From UBA8231 sp036011085 (lineage in GTDB: Bacteria > Latescibacterota > UBA2968 > UBA8231), in NCBI GenBank assembly GCA_036011085.1, contig DASCMS010000052.1, forward strand, positions 1-64,000: 64,000 bases of DNA, written 5' to 3'. The notes beneath the pieces are model-generated. The model saw only the letters and a list, made by a program, of their open reading frames with translations, did no database searches and was not told where the DNA came from. The translations under genes and the position numbers were made by a program. Shown here piece after piece: positions 8,358 through 16,497 of this stretch. The number at the start of each line of letters is the position of its first letter. Position 1 is the stretch's first letter.

Positions 8358-9221
8358 ATGGCAAGGAAGGCTGCTGCCAAACCTCGCCTGCGGCTCTGCG
8401 CCGCGGCCTGGACGATGACGAACTACCCTTCGGCCAAGCGTCAGTGGTCGGCGGACACGAAGGTGCGCAAGGCGAAAGAGGCAGGCTTCGACGGGTTCAG
8501 CGCTGGAGCTCAGGACGACATCACCAAGGCCTGCCGCAAGCATGACATGGAACTGGTGGGCGGTGTAGACGTTGGCCGGGTAGCCGATGCGAAACCGAAG
8601 ATGAAGGCCTTTGCCGATGCCGGCGCGACCCACGTCAACGTACAGCTGTGTGATCACGATACGCCGACGGCGAAAGCTCTTCCCGTGGCTCGAGCGGTGA
8701 TGCAGGCAGGTGACCTCTATGGTATCAAACCCGCCATCGAGTGGCATCGCGATACGTGTACCGAAACACCGGAAAAAGGCCTGGCTCTCGCCAAGGCCTA
8801 CGAGAGCAAGTACAGGTTGAAGCTGCGGACGAACTTCGATCATTCCCATCCCGCCATCGTCAAGCAGGTGCGCCCCGCGGATTTCGCCAAACGGCTCATC
8901 TACCGTCCCGACCTGCTGCGCCAGGGGGATCTGCTGCACCTGCGGACCTTCACCGGCAGTCACTGTCAGACGCCGATCACGAATGGCCGCGGCCAGCTCG
9001 ACGGTGATTTCGTCACCTGGCGCGACAGCTTCTGCCGCCCCCTGCTGGCGTCCTGGTTGAAGGGCGCCCGGCGTGGACGCGAGTTGTGGGCCGTGGTGGA
9101 ACTCGGGCCGCCGGGCTCCGGCTACGCCCTGGAGTGCTTCCCCGACGTGTGGCAGGATGCCTGTGTAGCCCGGGAGGAGATCGCCAGGATCTGGGCCAGC
9201 CTGCTGCGCAAATACAAATAG
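8358..9221 (+). CDS. Sugar phosphate isomerase/epimerase-like TIM-barrel protein
   Basis: A 287-residue protein with the xylose-isomerase-like barrel pattern: LRLCAAAWTMTN, KAKEAGFDGFSAG, THVNVQLCDHDT, IKPAIEWHRDTCTET and KLRTNFDHSHPAIV. Acidic and histidine residues sit at strand ends where this family binds a divalent metal. ATG 8358 is chosen because GAGGAG (8343-8348) lies at ideal spacing; an upstream extension would run inside fdhD. It is followed after 20 bp by a conserved unknown protein, suggesting a two-gene unit of carbohydrate metabolism. The substrate is not predictable. The C-terminus is basic (ASLLRKYK). Confidence 0.7.
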   Translation: MARKAAAKPRLRLCAAAWTMTNYPSAKRQWSADTKVRKAKEAGFDGFSAGAQDDITKACRKHDMELVGGVDVGRVADAKPKMKAFADAGATHVNVQLCDHDTPTAKALPVARAVMQAGDLYGIKPAIEWHRDTCTETPEKGLALAKAYESKYRLKLRTNFDHSHPAIVKQVRPADFAKRLIYRPDLLRQGDLLHLRTFTGSHCQTPITNGRGQLDGDFVTWRDSFCRPLLASWLKGARRGRELWAVVELGPPGSGYALECFPDVWQDACVAREEIARIWASLLRKYK

Positions 9222-9241
9222 AGGAAACCAGGAGCGTACAC

Positions 9242-10432
9242 ATGGCCACGAAACGCATCGCCGCCATCATCACCAGCTACTTTCCGTTCTCCCACGCGGA
9301 TGTGATCGTCACCAAGTTCCTGCGCGGCTTTCCTACGGACGAGGGACTGGCGGCGCCGCAGGTCGAGATCGCCTCGTTCTATCTCGACCAGATCCACGAG
9401 CGAGATGTGGGCCGAGAACTGGCCGCTGAGCATGATGTACCCATCTATCCGAGCATCAAACAGGCGCTGACACTGGGTGGTGAAGAGCTTGCCGTGGATG
9501 GCGTGCTCATCATCGGAGAACACGGCGACTACGCCTGGAACGAGAAGGAGCAGCACCTGTATCCGCGCCGCTTCTTCCTGGAGCAGGTGTGCGGCGTTTT
9601 TGCCTCCTCCGGCCGCTCGGTACCCGTGTTCAGTGACAAGCATCTGTCGTGGAGTTGGGAACAGGCGCTCTGGATGTACGACCGTACCAGGGAACTGGAC
9701 GTGGCTTTCATGGCCGGCTCCTCCCTGCCGGTGACCTATCGCAAGCCCTGGCTCGAATACGATCTCGACACCCTGGTAACGGAGGCAGTATCGGTGGCCT
9801 ACGGTGGCCTCGACTCCTATGGATTCCACGCGCTGGAAACGCTGCAGTCTATGGTGGAGCGTCGAGACGGAGGGGAGACGGGCGTGAGTCGGGTGCAGTG
9901 TCTCGAGGGAGAGGCCGTGTGGGAGGCGGGGGCCGCCGATCGCTGGCCACGAGATCTCTTCGAGGCGGCGGTAGAGTGCATCGAGGTGAAGGAGTCCGGT
10001 GACCCCCGCGAGGTCTGTGATAAACCGGCTGTATTCCTGCTCGAATACGCGGACGGTCTGCGGGCGGCTACGTTCATGCTGGGTGGTTTCACCAGCGGCT
10101 GGGCCTACGCCGGGCGGCGCGATGGCGGTAGCATCGATGCCGCGGAGTTCTTTCTCGCCGGTGATCCCCATCCGCACTTCAGCTACCTGAGCCTCAACGC
10201 CCAGGATCTCTTCCTCACGGGGAAGGCGGCCTATCCGGTGGAGAGAACACTGCTGGTCAGCGGGGTTCTGGAGGCACTGCTCGAATCCCGCCACCGCGGG
10301 CACGTGGCGCTGGACACGCCTCATCTTGGAATCAGCTACAGGTCCTACGGATCGGCGCCACAAAGGCCCTCGAATCCGCGACCTCAGGGAGCCGCCATCG
10401 TACCCTTCCGCCCGGAGCTGCAAAAAAAGTGA
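9242..10432 (+). CDS. Conserved protein of unknown function, paired with the isomerase-like gene
   Basis: A 396-residue soluble protein starting at ATG 9242 (MATKRIAAIITSYFPFSHAD). The N-terminal part alternates hydrophobic strands with short helices as in a Rossmann-like fold, with VDGVLIIGEHGDYAWNEKEQ and VPVFSDKHLSWSW as the most conserved-looking segments. AFMAGSSLPVTYRKP follows. There is no classical dinucleotide glycine motif. It resembles proteins of environmental Planctomycetes-like genomes that are usually labelled hypothetical, but I cannot name the family. The 20-bp gap from the TIM-barrel gene implies an operon. A stem-loop begins at its stop codon. Confidence 0.6.
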   Translation: MATKRIAAIITSYFPFSHADVIVTKFLRGFPTDEGLAAPQVEIASFYLDQIHERDVGRELAAEHDVPIYPSIKQALTLGGEELAVDGVLIIGEHGDYAWNEKEQHLYPRRFFLEQVCGVFASSGRSVPVFSDKHLSWSWEQALWMYDRTRELDVAFMAGSSLPVTYRKPWLEYDLDTLVTEAVSVAYGGLDSYGFHALETLQSMVERRDGGETGVSRVQCLEGEAVWEAGAADRWPRDLFEAAVECIEVKESGDPREVCDKPAVFLLEYADGLRAATFMLGGFTSGWAYAGRRDGGSIDAAEFFLAGDPHPHFSYLSLNAQDLFLTGKAAYPVERTLLVSGVLEALLESRHRGHVALDTPHLGISYRSYGSAPQRPSNPRPQGAAIVPFRPELQKK

Positions 10433-10485
10433 CGCCCCCATCGAGTTTTCATCCCGGGGAGGGATTCCGACTCGACAGGGGCGCC
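10431..10485 (+). other. Stem-loop at the end of the 9242-10432 gene, possible terminator
   Basis: GACGCCCCCATCGAG (10431-10445) pairs imperfectly with CTCGACAGGGGCGCC (10471-10485), giving a GC-rich stem of about 13 pairs that starts inside the stop codon. No T-run follows, so it is a weak candidate for intrinsic termination; it could also protect the 3' end of the message. Confidence 0.4.
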
Positions 10486-10797
10486 ACAGGCGGGTACCAC
10501 TCAGAGCTGTCTACGATATAGCAACGCTCGTGCCAGTTGTAGGTATTACGTGGTATTAAGTAGACAACTAACGAAAATACAATAGGTTACAGTTGTCGCG
10601 GGCGATCGGCCTGGCGGCTTGAGGAAGGGGGCAAAGGGGACAGAATTGCCCCAGACGGGCATCCATGCGTCCGGCGCATGGAGGACTGTCAAAATTGACA
10701 TAACCTATTTGCCCGGCTATATTTCTGCCGTTAATCGAGGAATCCGCTTTTCCCTCGTCTCACGGGTGTCCGGACTGCGGTCCGGCCGGTCAACGCC
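10433..10797. other. Non-coding region with regulatory elements before the coiled-coil gene
   Basis: 365 bp with no credible gene on either strand and clearly more AT than its surroundings around 10510-10600 and 10690-10750. It holds the stem-loop at its left end and a perfect hairpin TCCATGCG-TCCGG-CGCATGGA (10662-10682). It also holds the palindrome and promoter at 10687-10723, and a 6-bp hairpin with a TGCG loop (CCGGAC...GTCCGG, 10770-10785) in the predicted 5' leader of the next gene. Confidence 0.6.
10687..10723 (+). promoter_or_regulatory. Sigma70-type promoter with overlapping inverted repeat
   Basis: A perfect -35 box TTGACA (10695-10700), a 17-bp spacer and TATATT (10718-10723) give a near-consensus housekeeping promoter with a start near 10730, about 68 nt before ATG 10798. 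The -35 box is also the right half of an inverted repeat, TGTCAA-AA-TTGACA (10687-10700), so a repressor could bind over it. Confidence 0.7.
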
Positions 10798-11103
10798 ATG
10801 ATCTATACGATCCTAGCGGTGATGGCAGTGCTGGCGACCAAGTTCGTCACCGCTCTGCGTCTCAAAGACCTGAAGGCCAAGCTGGAGTCCATCCAGCCGG
10901 ATATCGACGAGCTACGCACGAAGGTCGCCGAGTCAGAGGATGAGTTTGAGAGTCTGCGTCTCAAAGAGGACGCAGCACAGAGCCGCGTCACTCATCTGAA
11001 GGGTGTCGTTCAGCACCTCGAGACCCAGGTCAAGTCGGCGCCGGCCGCCGCCAATGCTCCCGACGAACGCGGGGCGATCCTTGAGGCGGCAGAGGCCGGC
11101 TGA
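10798..11103 (+). CDS. Small membrane-anchored coiled-coil protein
   Basis: A 101-residue protein. Residues 1-17 (IYTILAVMAVLATKFV) form one membrane helix or uncleaved anchor. Residues about 22-80 show a heptad pattern rich in Leu, Glu and Lys (LKDLKAKLESI, DELRTKVAESEDEFESLRL, VTHLKGVVQHLETQV), a coiled coil. The end is Ala/Pro-rich and probably disordered. It is flanked by its own promoter (10695-10723) and a strong terminator (11135-11165), so it is a monocistronic and probably well-expressed unit. There is no clear Shine-Dalgarno site before ATG 10798, and a small hairpin lies in the leader. Its function is unknown; a scaffolding or envelope role is only a guess. Confidence 0.75.
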   Translation: MIYTILAVMAVLATKFVTALRLKDLKAKLESIQPDIDELRTKVAESEDEFESLRLKEDAAQSRVTHLKGVVQHLETQVKSAPAAANAPDERGAILEAAEAG

Positions 11104-11134
11104 CAGCCACCACCCACCCCTGATCGCCTCCGGT

Positions 11135-11165
11135 CCTGTCCGCAGCCGCGGGCAGGCGTTTTTTT
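11135..11165 (+). terminator. Intrinsic terminator of the coiled-coil gene
   Basis: CCTGTCCGC (11135-11143), an AGCC loop and GCGGGCAGG (11148-11156) form a 9-bp stem with one G-T pair. A run of seven T (11159-11165) follows. The T-run ends immediately at the ATG of the methyltransferase (11166). Confidence 0.85.
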
Positions 11166-11900
11166 ATGAGCACCGAACCCCGACTCTCAGACTACCGCAC
11201 CCACTACCGTCTCGACGCGGATCAGATCGAAGATCCAGCGGCGCTGCACCCGGTGCGCTCTGCATCTGAACGGCGACGACTACAGACCATCCTCCGCGTC
11301 CTGCGGCTGCGGTCGAATGGGCTCGTCCTCGATATGGGTTGTGGTTCTGGCTGGTTCGCACAGTTGTGTCACGAGTCGGGGATCCGCGTCGTGGCAACCG
11401 ATATTGCGGTGACTGGAGTCGCCGGCGCCCGCGCCCGTTTCCCTGGCGCTGCTCAGTTCGCGGTGACGGACGCCTACCATGCGGCCCTGGCGGATGAGTC
11501 TTTTGACGCGGTGGTGTTGTCCGAGGTCACCGAGCATCTCGATGATCCGACGGCGGGACTGGCCGAGGCGGCTCGGCTGACGCGACGTGGTGGGCGGGTT
11601 CTGGTCAGCGTGCCCTATCGCGAGAGCATCGTGGAGCATCTCTGCGTGCACTGCAATCGACTGACACCGGCAAACGCGCACCTGCACAGCTTCGATGAGG
11701 CAGGTCTGGGGGGAGTTCTCACGGAGGTAGGACTACGTCCGCAACAGACACATCGCATGACCAACAAACTGCTGGAGCTAGCGGGGTTTCCCAGCCTCAG
11801 CCGCCGTTGGCCGTACTGGTCGTGGCGCGCCGTGGACGTCATGCTGAACGGGCTCACGGGAAAGCCCGCCTTTCTCCTCATGGTGGCCGAAAGAAGCTGA
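11166..11900 (+). CDS. Class I SAM-dependent methyltransferase
   Basis: A 244-residue methyltransferase. Motif I is LVLDMGCGSGW, the acidic end of strand 2 is VVATDIAV, and FDAVVLSEVTEHLDD is the post-motif segment that typically holds the substrate pocket; RRGGRVLVSVPY follows. It resembles Methyltransf_11/UbiE-like enzymes that act on glycan or lipid intermediates. ATG 11166 directly abuts the T-run of the preceding terminator, and its only SD-like bases (GCAGG) lie inside the terminator stem. GTG 11253 is an alternative start but would remove a plausible N-terminal helix. It is followed after one base by the flippase gene, so a role in cell-surface glycan assembly is likely. Confidence 0.8.
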   Translation: MSTEPRLSDYRTHYRLDADQIEDPAALHPVRSASERRRLQTILRVLRLRSNGLVLDMGCGSGWFAQLCHESGIRVVATDIAVTGVAGARARFPGAAQFAVTDAYHAALADESFDAVVLSEVTEHLDDPTAGLAEAARLTRRGGRVLVSVPYRESIVEHLCVHCNRLTPANAHLHSFDEAGLGGVLTEVGLRPQQTHRMTNKLLELAGFPSLSRRWPYWSWRAVDVMLNGLTGKPAFLLMVAERS

Positions 11901-11901
11901 G

Positions 11902-13389
11902 TTGGGCCTGTCGAGGCAGGTCGCCATCGTCGCCGCCGGTCGAGTCGCGGCGACGTCGAGCATCTTCATCGTCAATGCGCTGCTCGCACGCACTTGGCCA
12001 CTGGCCGATTTCGGTCGCTTCAGCGCTGTCTGGATCCTCGGCAACACCCTTGCCCCGGTGTTCCTCATGGGTGTGCCGACGGCCCTGCTCTACGTCTTTC
12101 CCCGCAGGGCTCCCGGAGCCGAACGCCGGACTCTCGTGTGGCAGTCGACAGTCGTGTTATGCATCTCCGGATGCCTTCTGGTCGCTCTGCTCTGGGCCGT
12201 GGGAAGACCTCTGTCGCGATGGTTTTCGGTCTCCGACGCGGTCGATCTCATCGTGCCCTTTCTGCCCTACGTGTTCAGCATCGTGGCCGCCGGACACGTG
12301 GAAGCGTCGCTGGTGGCCAGCGGACGACCCACATGGCAGGCGGGCCTGTCGCTGGCCGGGGCCGTCGGTCTGATCGCCGTGGCCGGGTTTGCCCACGGCG
12401 GGCGATGGGGCGTTGGTGAGACACTGTGGGGTTTGTCGGCTGTCGGTGTGCTTCGGGGCGGCCTCGGCTGGCTGCTCCTCGTCGCCGGCATCGGGGGGGC
12501 CGGCAGACTGTCCATGGCCGGCGTCGGCTCACTGCTGGGCTACGCCAGCCGCATCGGACTGAGTGACGCGGTGGGCAGCCTGTCGCGGGCAGTGGACCGG
12601 ATGGTCGTTCTCGGGTTCCTCGGAACGGCCGATCTGGCGTTGTACCACGTGGGCGCCATCGAGGTGCCGGTGAGTCTCATGCTGGCGGCAGTGGTCACCG
12701 TCCTCGTGCCCGAAGTGAGTCGTCTGTCGGCGGCGGGGCGTCTGGAGGAGGTGGGTGAGCTGTTCCGCGGCGCCGTCGGGCGCCTGGCGCTATTCATTCT
12801 GCCTCTGTGCTGTTTCTTGTTCGTTCATGCCGGTGCGGTGATCGAGGTCTACCTGCCGGGCGCGTTTTCCCGTACCGACGAGGTGTTTCGCATCTTCCTG
12901 CTCGCCCTGCCTCTGCGTTGTGCCGTGTACAATCCCGTCCTCGTCGGCACCGGGAGGGCGAACTGGGCACTGTACGGATCGGTGGGTGACCTGTGCGTAA
13001 ACGCGGCGCTCAGTGTGTTACTCGTGAGGTTTCTCCTGCCTGATCATGCACAGTGGGCGCTGCTGGGACCGGCGGCGGCGACGGTCCTGGCCACCTGGGG
13101 GCAGGTGGCCGTCCTCGTAACGCTCCTGAGCCGATCTCTCCAGCAACCCTTGAACACGCTGCTGCCCTGGGGGCGGTTGGGGCGTGTCGGACTCGTGTCG
13201 ATTGTGGCATCCATCGCCAGCGGCTGGGCCATCTTCGACTGGCAGACGGGGCCGGGCCTTCGCCTGGTAGTGGCGACGGCGGTGTTTGCTCCCGTGGCCG
13301 CCATTTTGCTGCGGACCTGGCATCGACCCGACTGGGATGAACTGCTGGGGATGGGGCGAGCGATGACACGCCGGGAGGCGACGCCATGA
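11902..13389 (+). CDS. Oligosaccharide flippase family membrane protein (Wzx-like)
   Basis: A 495-residue protein with about 12-14 membrane helices and no large soluble domain. The pattern fits the MATE/PST (MOP) superfamily of lipid-linked oligosaccharide flippases: an early VAAGRVAATSSIFIVNALLARTW helix, FGRFSAVWILGN, charged residues within helices (GYASRIGLSDAVGSLSRAVDRMVV) and PEVSRLSAAGRLEEV between halves. TTG 11902 is the start, one base after the methyltransferase stop. Its end overlaps the next ATG by four bases (ATGA). With the methyltransferase and the TMTC-like gene it looks like part of a polysaccharide or glycoprotein assembly locus; the substrate is not predictable. Confidence 0.8.
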   Translation: MGLSRQVAIVAAGRVAATSSIFIVNALLARTWPLADFGRFSAVWILGNTLAPVFLMGVPTALLYVFPRRAPGAERRTLVWQSTVVLCISGCLLVALLWAVGRPLSRWFSVSDAVDLIVPFLPYVFSIVAAGHVEASLVASGRPTWQAGLSLAGAVGLIAVAGFAHGGRWGVGETLWGLSAVGVLRGGLGWLLLVAGIGGAGRLSMAGVGSLLGYASRIGLSDAVGSLSRAVDRMVVLGFLGTADLALYHVGAIEVPVSLMLAAVVTVLVPEVSRLSAAGRLEEVGELFRGAVGRLALFILPLCCFLFVHAGAVIEVYLPGAFSRTDEVFRIFLLALPLRCAVYNPVLVGTGRANWALYGSVGDLCVNAALSVLLVRFLLPDHAQWALLGPAAATVLATWGQVAVLVTLLSRSLQQPLNTLLPWGRLGRVGLVSIVASIASGWAIFDWQTGPGLRLVVATAVFAPVAAILLRTWHRPDWDELLGMGRAMTRREATP

Positions 13390-15938
13390 GAGTTCCGGTG
13401 GCACTGATCCTGTGGGTGTTCCTCCTCTATGCCAATACGCTGGATAACGGCTTTCACTACGACGACACCCATTCCCTGATCGACAATCCGAGTGTGCGGT
13501 CGCTGGCGAATGTTGGCCGCTTCTTCGTCGACCCCGGAAGCTTCTCCGCCATGCCGGAGGCCCGTATGTACCGGCCGCTGCTGCTGGTGAGTTACGCCGT
13601 CAACCATGCCCTCGGCGAGTACGACGCCTTTGGCTACCACCTTGCCAACGTTCTGCTGCACGCCATCAACGCCTGCCTTGTCTGGTTTGTCGCCCGCCGG
13701 ATTCTGGCCCGGTCCGGTACGGCCCTCACGGTGGCCCTGCTGTTCGCCACGCATCCGGTGGTCTCGGAGCCGGTCAACTATATCAGCAGTCGTTCCACCA
13801 CGCTGTCTGCCATGTTCGTACTGGCGGCATTCCTGGTGCTGGTAGATGGCGCCCGGCGGCCCCGGCCCACGTGGGGGCACCATGTGGCACTGGCGCTGCT
13901 GGCTGCGTCGGCCCTGTTGTGCAAGTCGGTGGGGATCGTACTGCTGCCGGTGGCCGTGTTGTGGCTCTGGCTGCTGGGACCGGGAGGAAGGGGAGCGTGG
14001 GCGCTGTTGGCGGGGCCTGTGATCGTTGCGTCCGCTTATGTCCTGGGAACGCGGGCCATCGTCACCAAGGCGTTGCTGGAGCCAGTACGTTCGCAGGGCA
14101 CCCAGGTGGCGACGCAGCTGAAGGCAATACCGTTCTACGCCTACACGAACCTGATGCCCACACATCTGAGCGTCGAACCGCAGTTCTTTGTCGAGACCGG
14201 CCCCACCCTTCTCGCAGTGCTGGCCCTGGCCCTGGCAACGTGCCTGGCCGCGGCGGTGGTCGTGCTGCGTCGCCTGTGTCCAGCGGCGGCCTTCGGCGCG
14301 GGTTGGTTTGCCGTGACCCTGGCGCCTTCATCGATCGTTCCGCTGAACGTTCTGGTCAACGAACACCGACTCTATCTGCCTCTCGTAGGGGGAGCGATTC
14401 TGGCTACCGCGTTGCTGGCTGCCGCCGGTCGCCGCGTGCGGTTTCTCGGACCCGCACTGCTGGCGATCTGGGCGGCCCTCGTGCTGCAGCGCAACGGTGA
14501 CTGGACGTCAGAGGAGACCGTGTGGCTCGATGCTGCGCGCCAGGGACCGGCCATGCCCCGTGTCCACGTCAACCTCGGCAAAGGGTATCTCGAAGCAGAG
14601 CGCTACGCCGAGGCGATCGAGGCCAGCCGGCGCGGGCTCGCCCTGGATCCCGACATCGCCCTGGCGCACTACAACATCGGCACGTCCTACCTGGGCATGG
14701 GACTGTACGAGGAGGCAATCGCCAGCTTCGAAGCGGCGCTGGAACTCCAGCCCGACATGCTGGAAGGGCTGAACAACATGGCCAACGCCTACCACCACCG
14801 GGGTGACCACGAGCGTTCTCTGGCGATTTTCCGCCAGGCTCTCGCACTCTACGACTGGTCGCAGTTGCATCACAACATGGGAGCCGTGTTCCTCGAAGCC
14901 GGCCAACCAGACTCGGCGGTGGTCCACTTCCAGCAGGCCAACTCACTGGAGCCCAAAGACCGGGAGACGACGGAGGGCCTCGTGCGGGCACTGATCCGGG
15001 CCGAGCGCCCGCAGGGCGCGCAACAACTGCTCGACCGGGCGCTGCACGAGGCCCCGGGCGATGCGGAGTTGCTGCGTCTTCTGGCCCAGGCGCAGATGGG
15101 AATGGGCAAGGATCGGGAAGCTCTGACCACATTCCGGCGTGCGGGACTCCCGGCAGCCGAAGCGCACCTGTTGATCGGTGGCAAAGCCCGGGAGCGTCAT
15201 GAATGGCGACGCGCCCGGGAACATTTCGATGCCGGTCTGGTGACAGCGCCCCAGGATGCACGGCTGCTCGACGCTCTGGGCACGGTCCATGTGGCCGACG
15301 GCGACTGGCTGGGGGCGCTGGAGCTGTTCCGTCGGGCGGCACAGCAGGACGCGACGCTGGCGAGTGCCTTCCGCAACATCGGCCTGGTGAATCTGCACTT
15401 CAGACGGGTGGCCGAAGCCCTTGCCGCTCTCGAGCGTGCCCGCGATCTCGATGGTGACGATGGCAAGACATGGGAACTGCTGGCCCGAACCTACGCCCAG
15501 GGGAGGCGTCCGTCCGAGGCCGTGTTCGCCTACGGCAGGGCCATCGAACTGCAGCCAGAACGGGCGGGTCTGTATCACAATCTGGCCATGCTCCATCAAA
15601 GCCGCGACGCCAGCGGCGACAGGCGTGAGGCAGAACGACTCTTCCGGGAGGCCATCCACCGTGATGCCGGGCAGACCGAGGCGCTCTACAGCCTCGGTTT
15701 CCTGCTGTTGGAGCAGGAGCGCTGGTCGGAGGCGGTGAGGGTTATCGAAGAGCTGCTGGAGAAAGAGCCGGGCAACGCCGAGGCTCACATCAATCTCGCC
15801 AGCGCCTATCTCAATCTTGGCAAAGGGGATCTGGCGGCTCGGTCATATGAACGGTTCCTCGAGCTCCACACCGAAGAGGACGACATGCGTCGCAAGGTAG
15901 AACGGCAGCTGCAACTGCTGCGAGAGTCTTCGGATTGA
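13386..15938 (+). CDS. TMTC-like membrane protein with TPR array
   Basis: An 850-residue protein. Residues 1 to about 385 hold roughly ten membrane helices with a GT-C-like layout: NTLDNGFHYDD has acidic residues in the first loop, YRPLLLVSYAVNHALG follows, then HPVVSEPVNYISSRSTTLSAMF, a signature seen in eukaryotic TMTC and bacterial relatives. Residues from about 390 to 840 are at least a dozen tetratricopeptide repeats (for example AHYNIGTSYLGMGLYEEAIASFEAALELQPD). The acidic first loop suggests a lipid-phosphate-sugar-dependent glycosyltransferase, with the TPR part binding protein acceptors; this rests on family similarity only. It is coupled to the flippase gene by ATGA. Confidence 0.8.
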   Translation: MRVPVALILWVFLLYANTLDNGFHYDDTHSLIDNPSVRSLANVGRFFVDPGSFSAMPEARMYRPLLLVSYAVNHALGEYDAFGYHLANVLLHAINACLVWFVARRILARSGTALTVALLFATHPVVSEPVNYISSRSTTLSAMFVLAAFLVLVDGARRPRPTWGHHVALALLAASALLCKSVGIVLLPVAVLWLWLLGPGGRGAWALLAGPVIVASAYVLGTRAIVTKALLEPVRSQGTQVATQLKAIPFYAYTNLMPTHLSVEPQFFVETGPTLLAVLALALATCLAAAVVVLRRLCPAAAFGAGWFAVTLAPSSIVPLNVLVNEHRLYLPLVGGAILATALLAAAGRRVRFLGPALLAIWAALVLQRNGDWTSEETVWLDAARQGPAMPRVHVNLGKGYLEAERYAEAIEASRRGLALDPDIALAHYNIGTSYLGMGLYEEAIASFEAALELQPDMLEGLNNMANAYHHRGDHERSLAIFRQALALYDWSQLHHNMGAVFLEAGQPDSAVVHFQQANSLEPKDRETTEGLVRALIRAERPQGAQQLLDRALHEAPGDAELLRLLAQAQMGMGKDREALTTFRRAGLPAAEAHLLIGGKARERHEWRRAREHFDAGLVTAPQDARLLDALGTVHVADGDWLGALELFRRAAQQDATLASAFRNIGLVNLHFRRVAEALAALERARDLDGDDGKTWELLARTYAQGRRPSEAVFAYGRAIELQPERAGLYHNLAMLHQSRDASGDRREAERLFREAIHRDAGQTEALYSLGFLLLEQERWSEAVRVIEELLEKEPGNAEAHINLASAYLNLGKGDLAARSYERFLELHTEEDDMRRKVERQLQLLRESSD

Positions 15939-16029
15939 CGATGTTCGGAGCCGCCGGTACTTTCGAGACTGCTCGCGCGCGCGTCGATATTGCTGGCTCC
16001 TTTCCCGAAGCCACACCGGAGTTCATCTG

Positions 16030-16497
16030 ATGGATCTGCCCGAAGCCGTCGCCAATTCACTGGCACCGCTGTTTGCGACGTTGCCTCCCGAAGAAGCGAT
16101 GTTCAAGCTCGTCGTCACCGAGCCGGCGCCCAGCAAGCTGGTCGGCGTGGTGGAGACGATCCTGCGCCATGAGTCGGTGTGCGACAAACCCGCACTGCAC
16201 TCGGCACTGTGGCTCTATATCGACGAGCTCGACAGGAGTCACACCGTATCCCAGGGCATCGAAGATGCCACAGGCTCCTTCTGGCACGGCATCATGCACC
16301 GTCGGGAAGGGGATTTCTCCAACAGCCACTACTGGTTCAACAAGGTGGGGGAACATCCGGCCATCACCCACGTGGGCGGCTACGATGCGCACCGGATGAT
16401 CGACGAGGTGGAAACACTGCATACGGACAAACCCCAGCATCTGATCGACCTGCAGCGCCGCGAGTGGCAGACGCTTTTCGCCTGGTGCGCCTCGTGA
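16030..16497 (+). CDS. Conserved protein of unknown function
   Basis: A 155-residue soluble protein. Its most conserved-looking stretch, FWHGIMHRREGDFSNSHYWF, has a dense set of His, Glu, Asp and Trp residues and recalls uncharacterised proteins in Planctomycetes-like genomes. The N-terminal half is helical. ATG 16030 follows GGAG at about 16018. The stop overlaps GTG 16494 of homoserine dehydrogenase by four bases, so it is the first gene of the hom operon. Whether it has anything to do with threonine synthesis is unknown. Confidence 0.65.
   Translation: MDLPEAVANSLAPLFATLPPEEAMFKLVVTEPAPSKLVGVVETILRHESVCDKPALHSALWLYIDELDRSHTVSQGIEDATGSFWHGIMHRREGDFSNSHYWFNKVGEHPAITHVGGYDAHRMIDEVETLHTDKPQHLIDLQRREWQTLFAWCAS

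Noticed and set aside
9122..10441. Long minus-strand frame opposite the conserved unknown gene
   Set aside because: The composition is Arg/His/Gln-rich with no domain pattern. High GC produces such antisense frames throughout this window.
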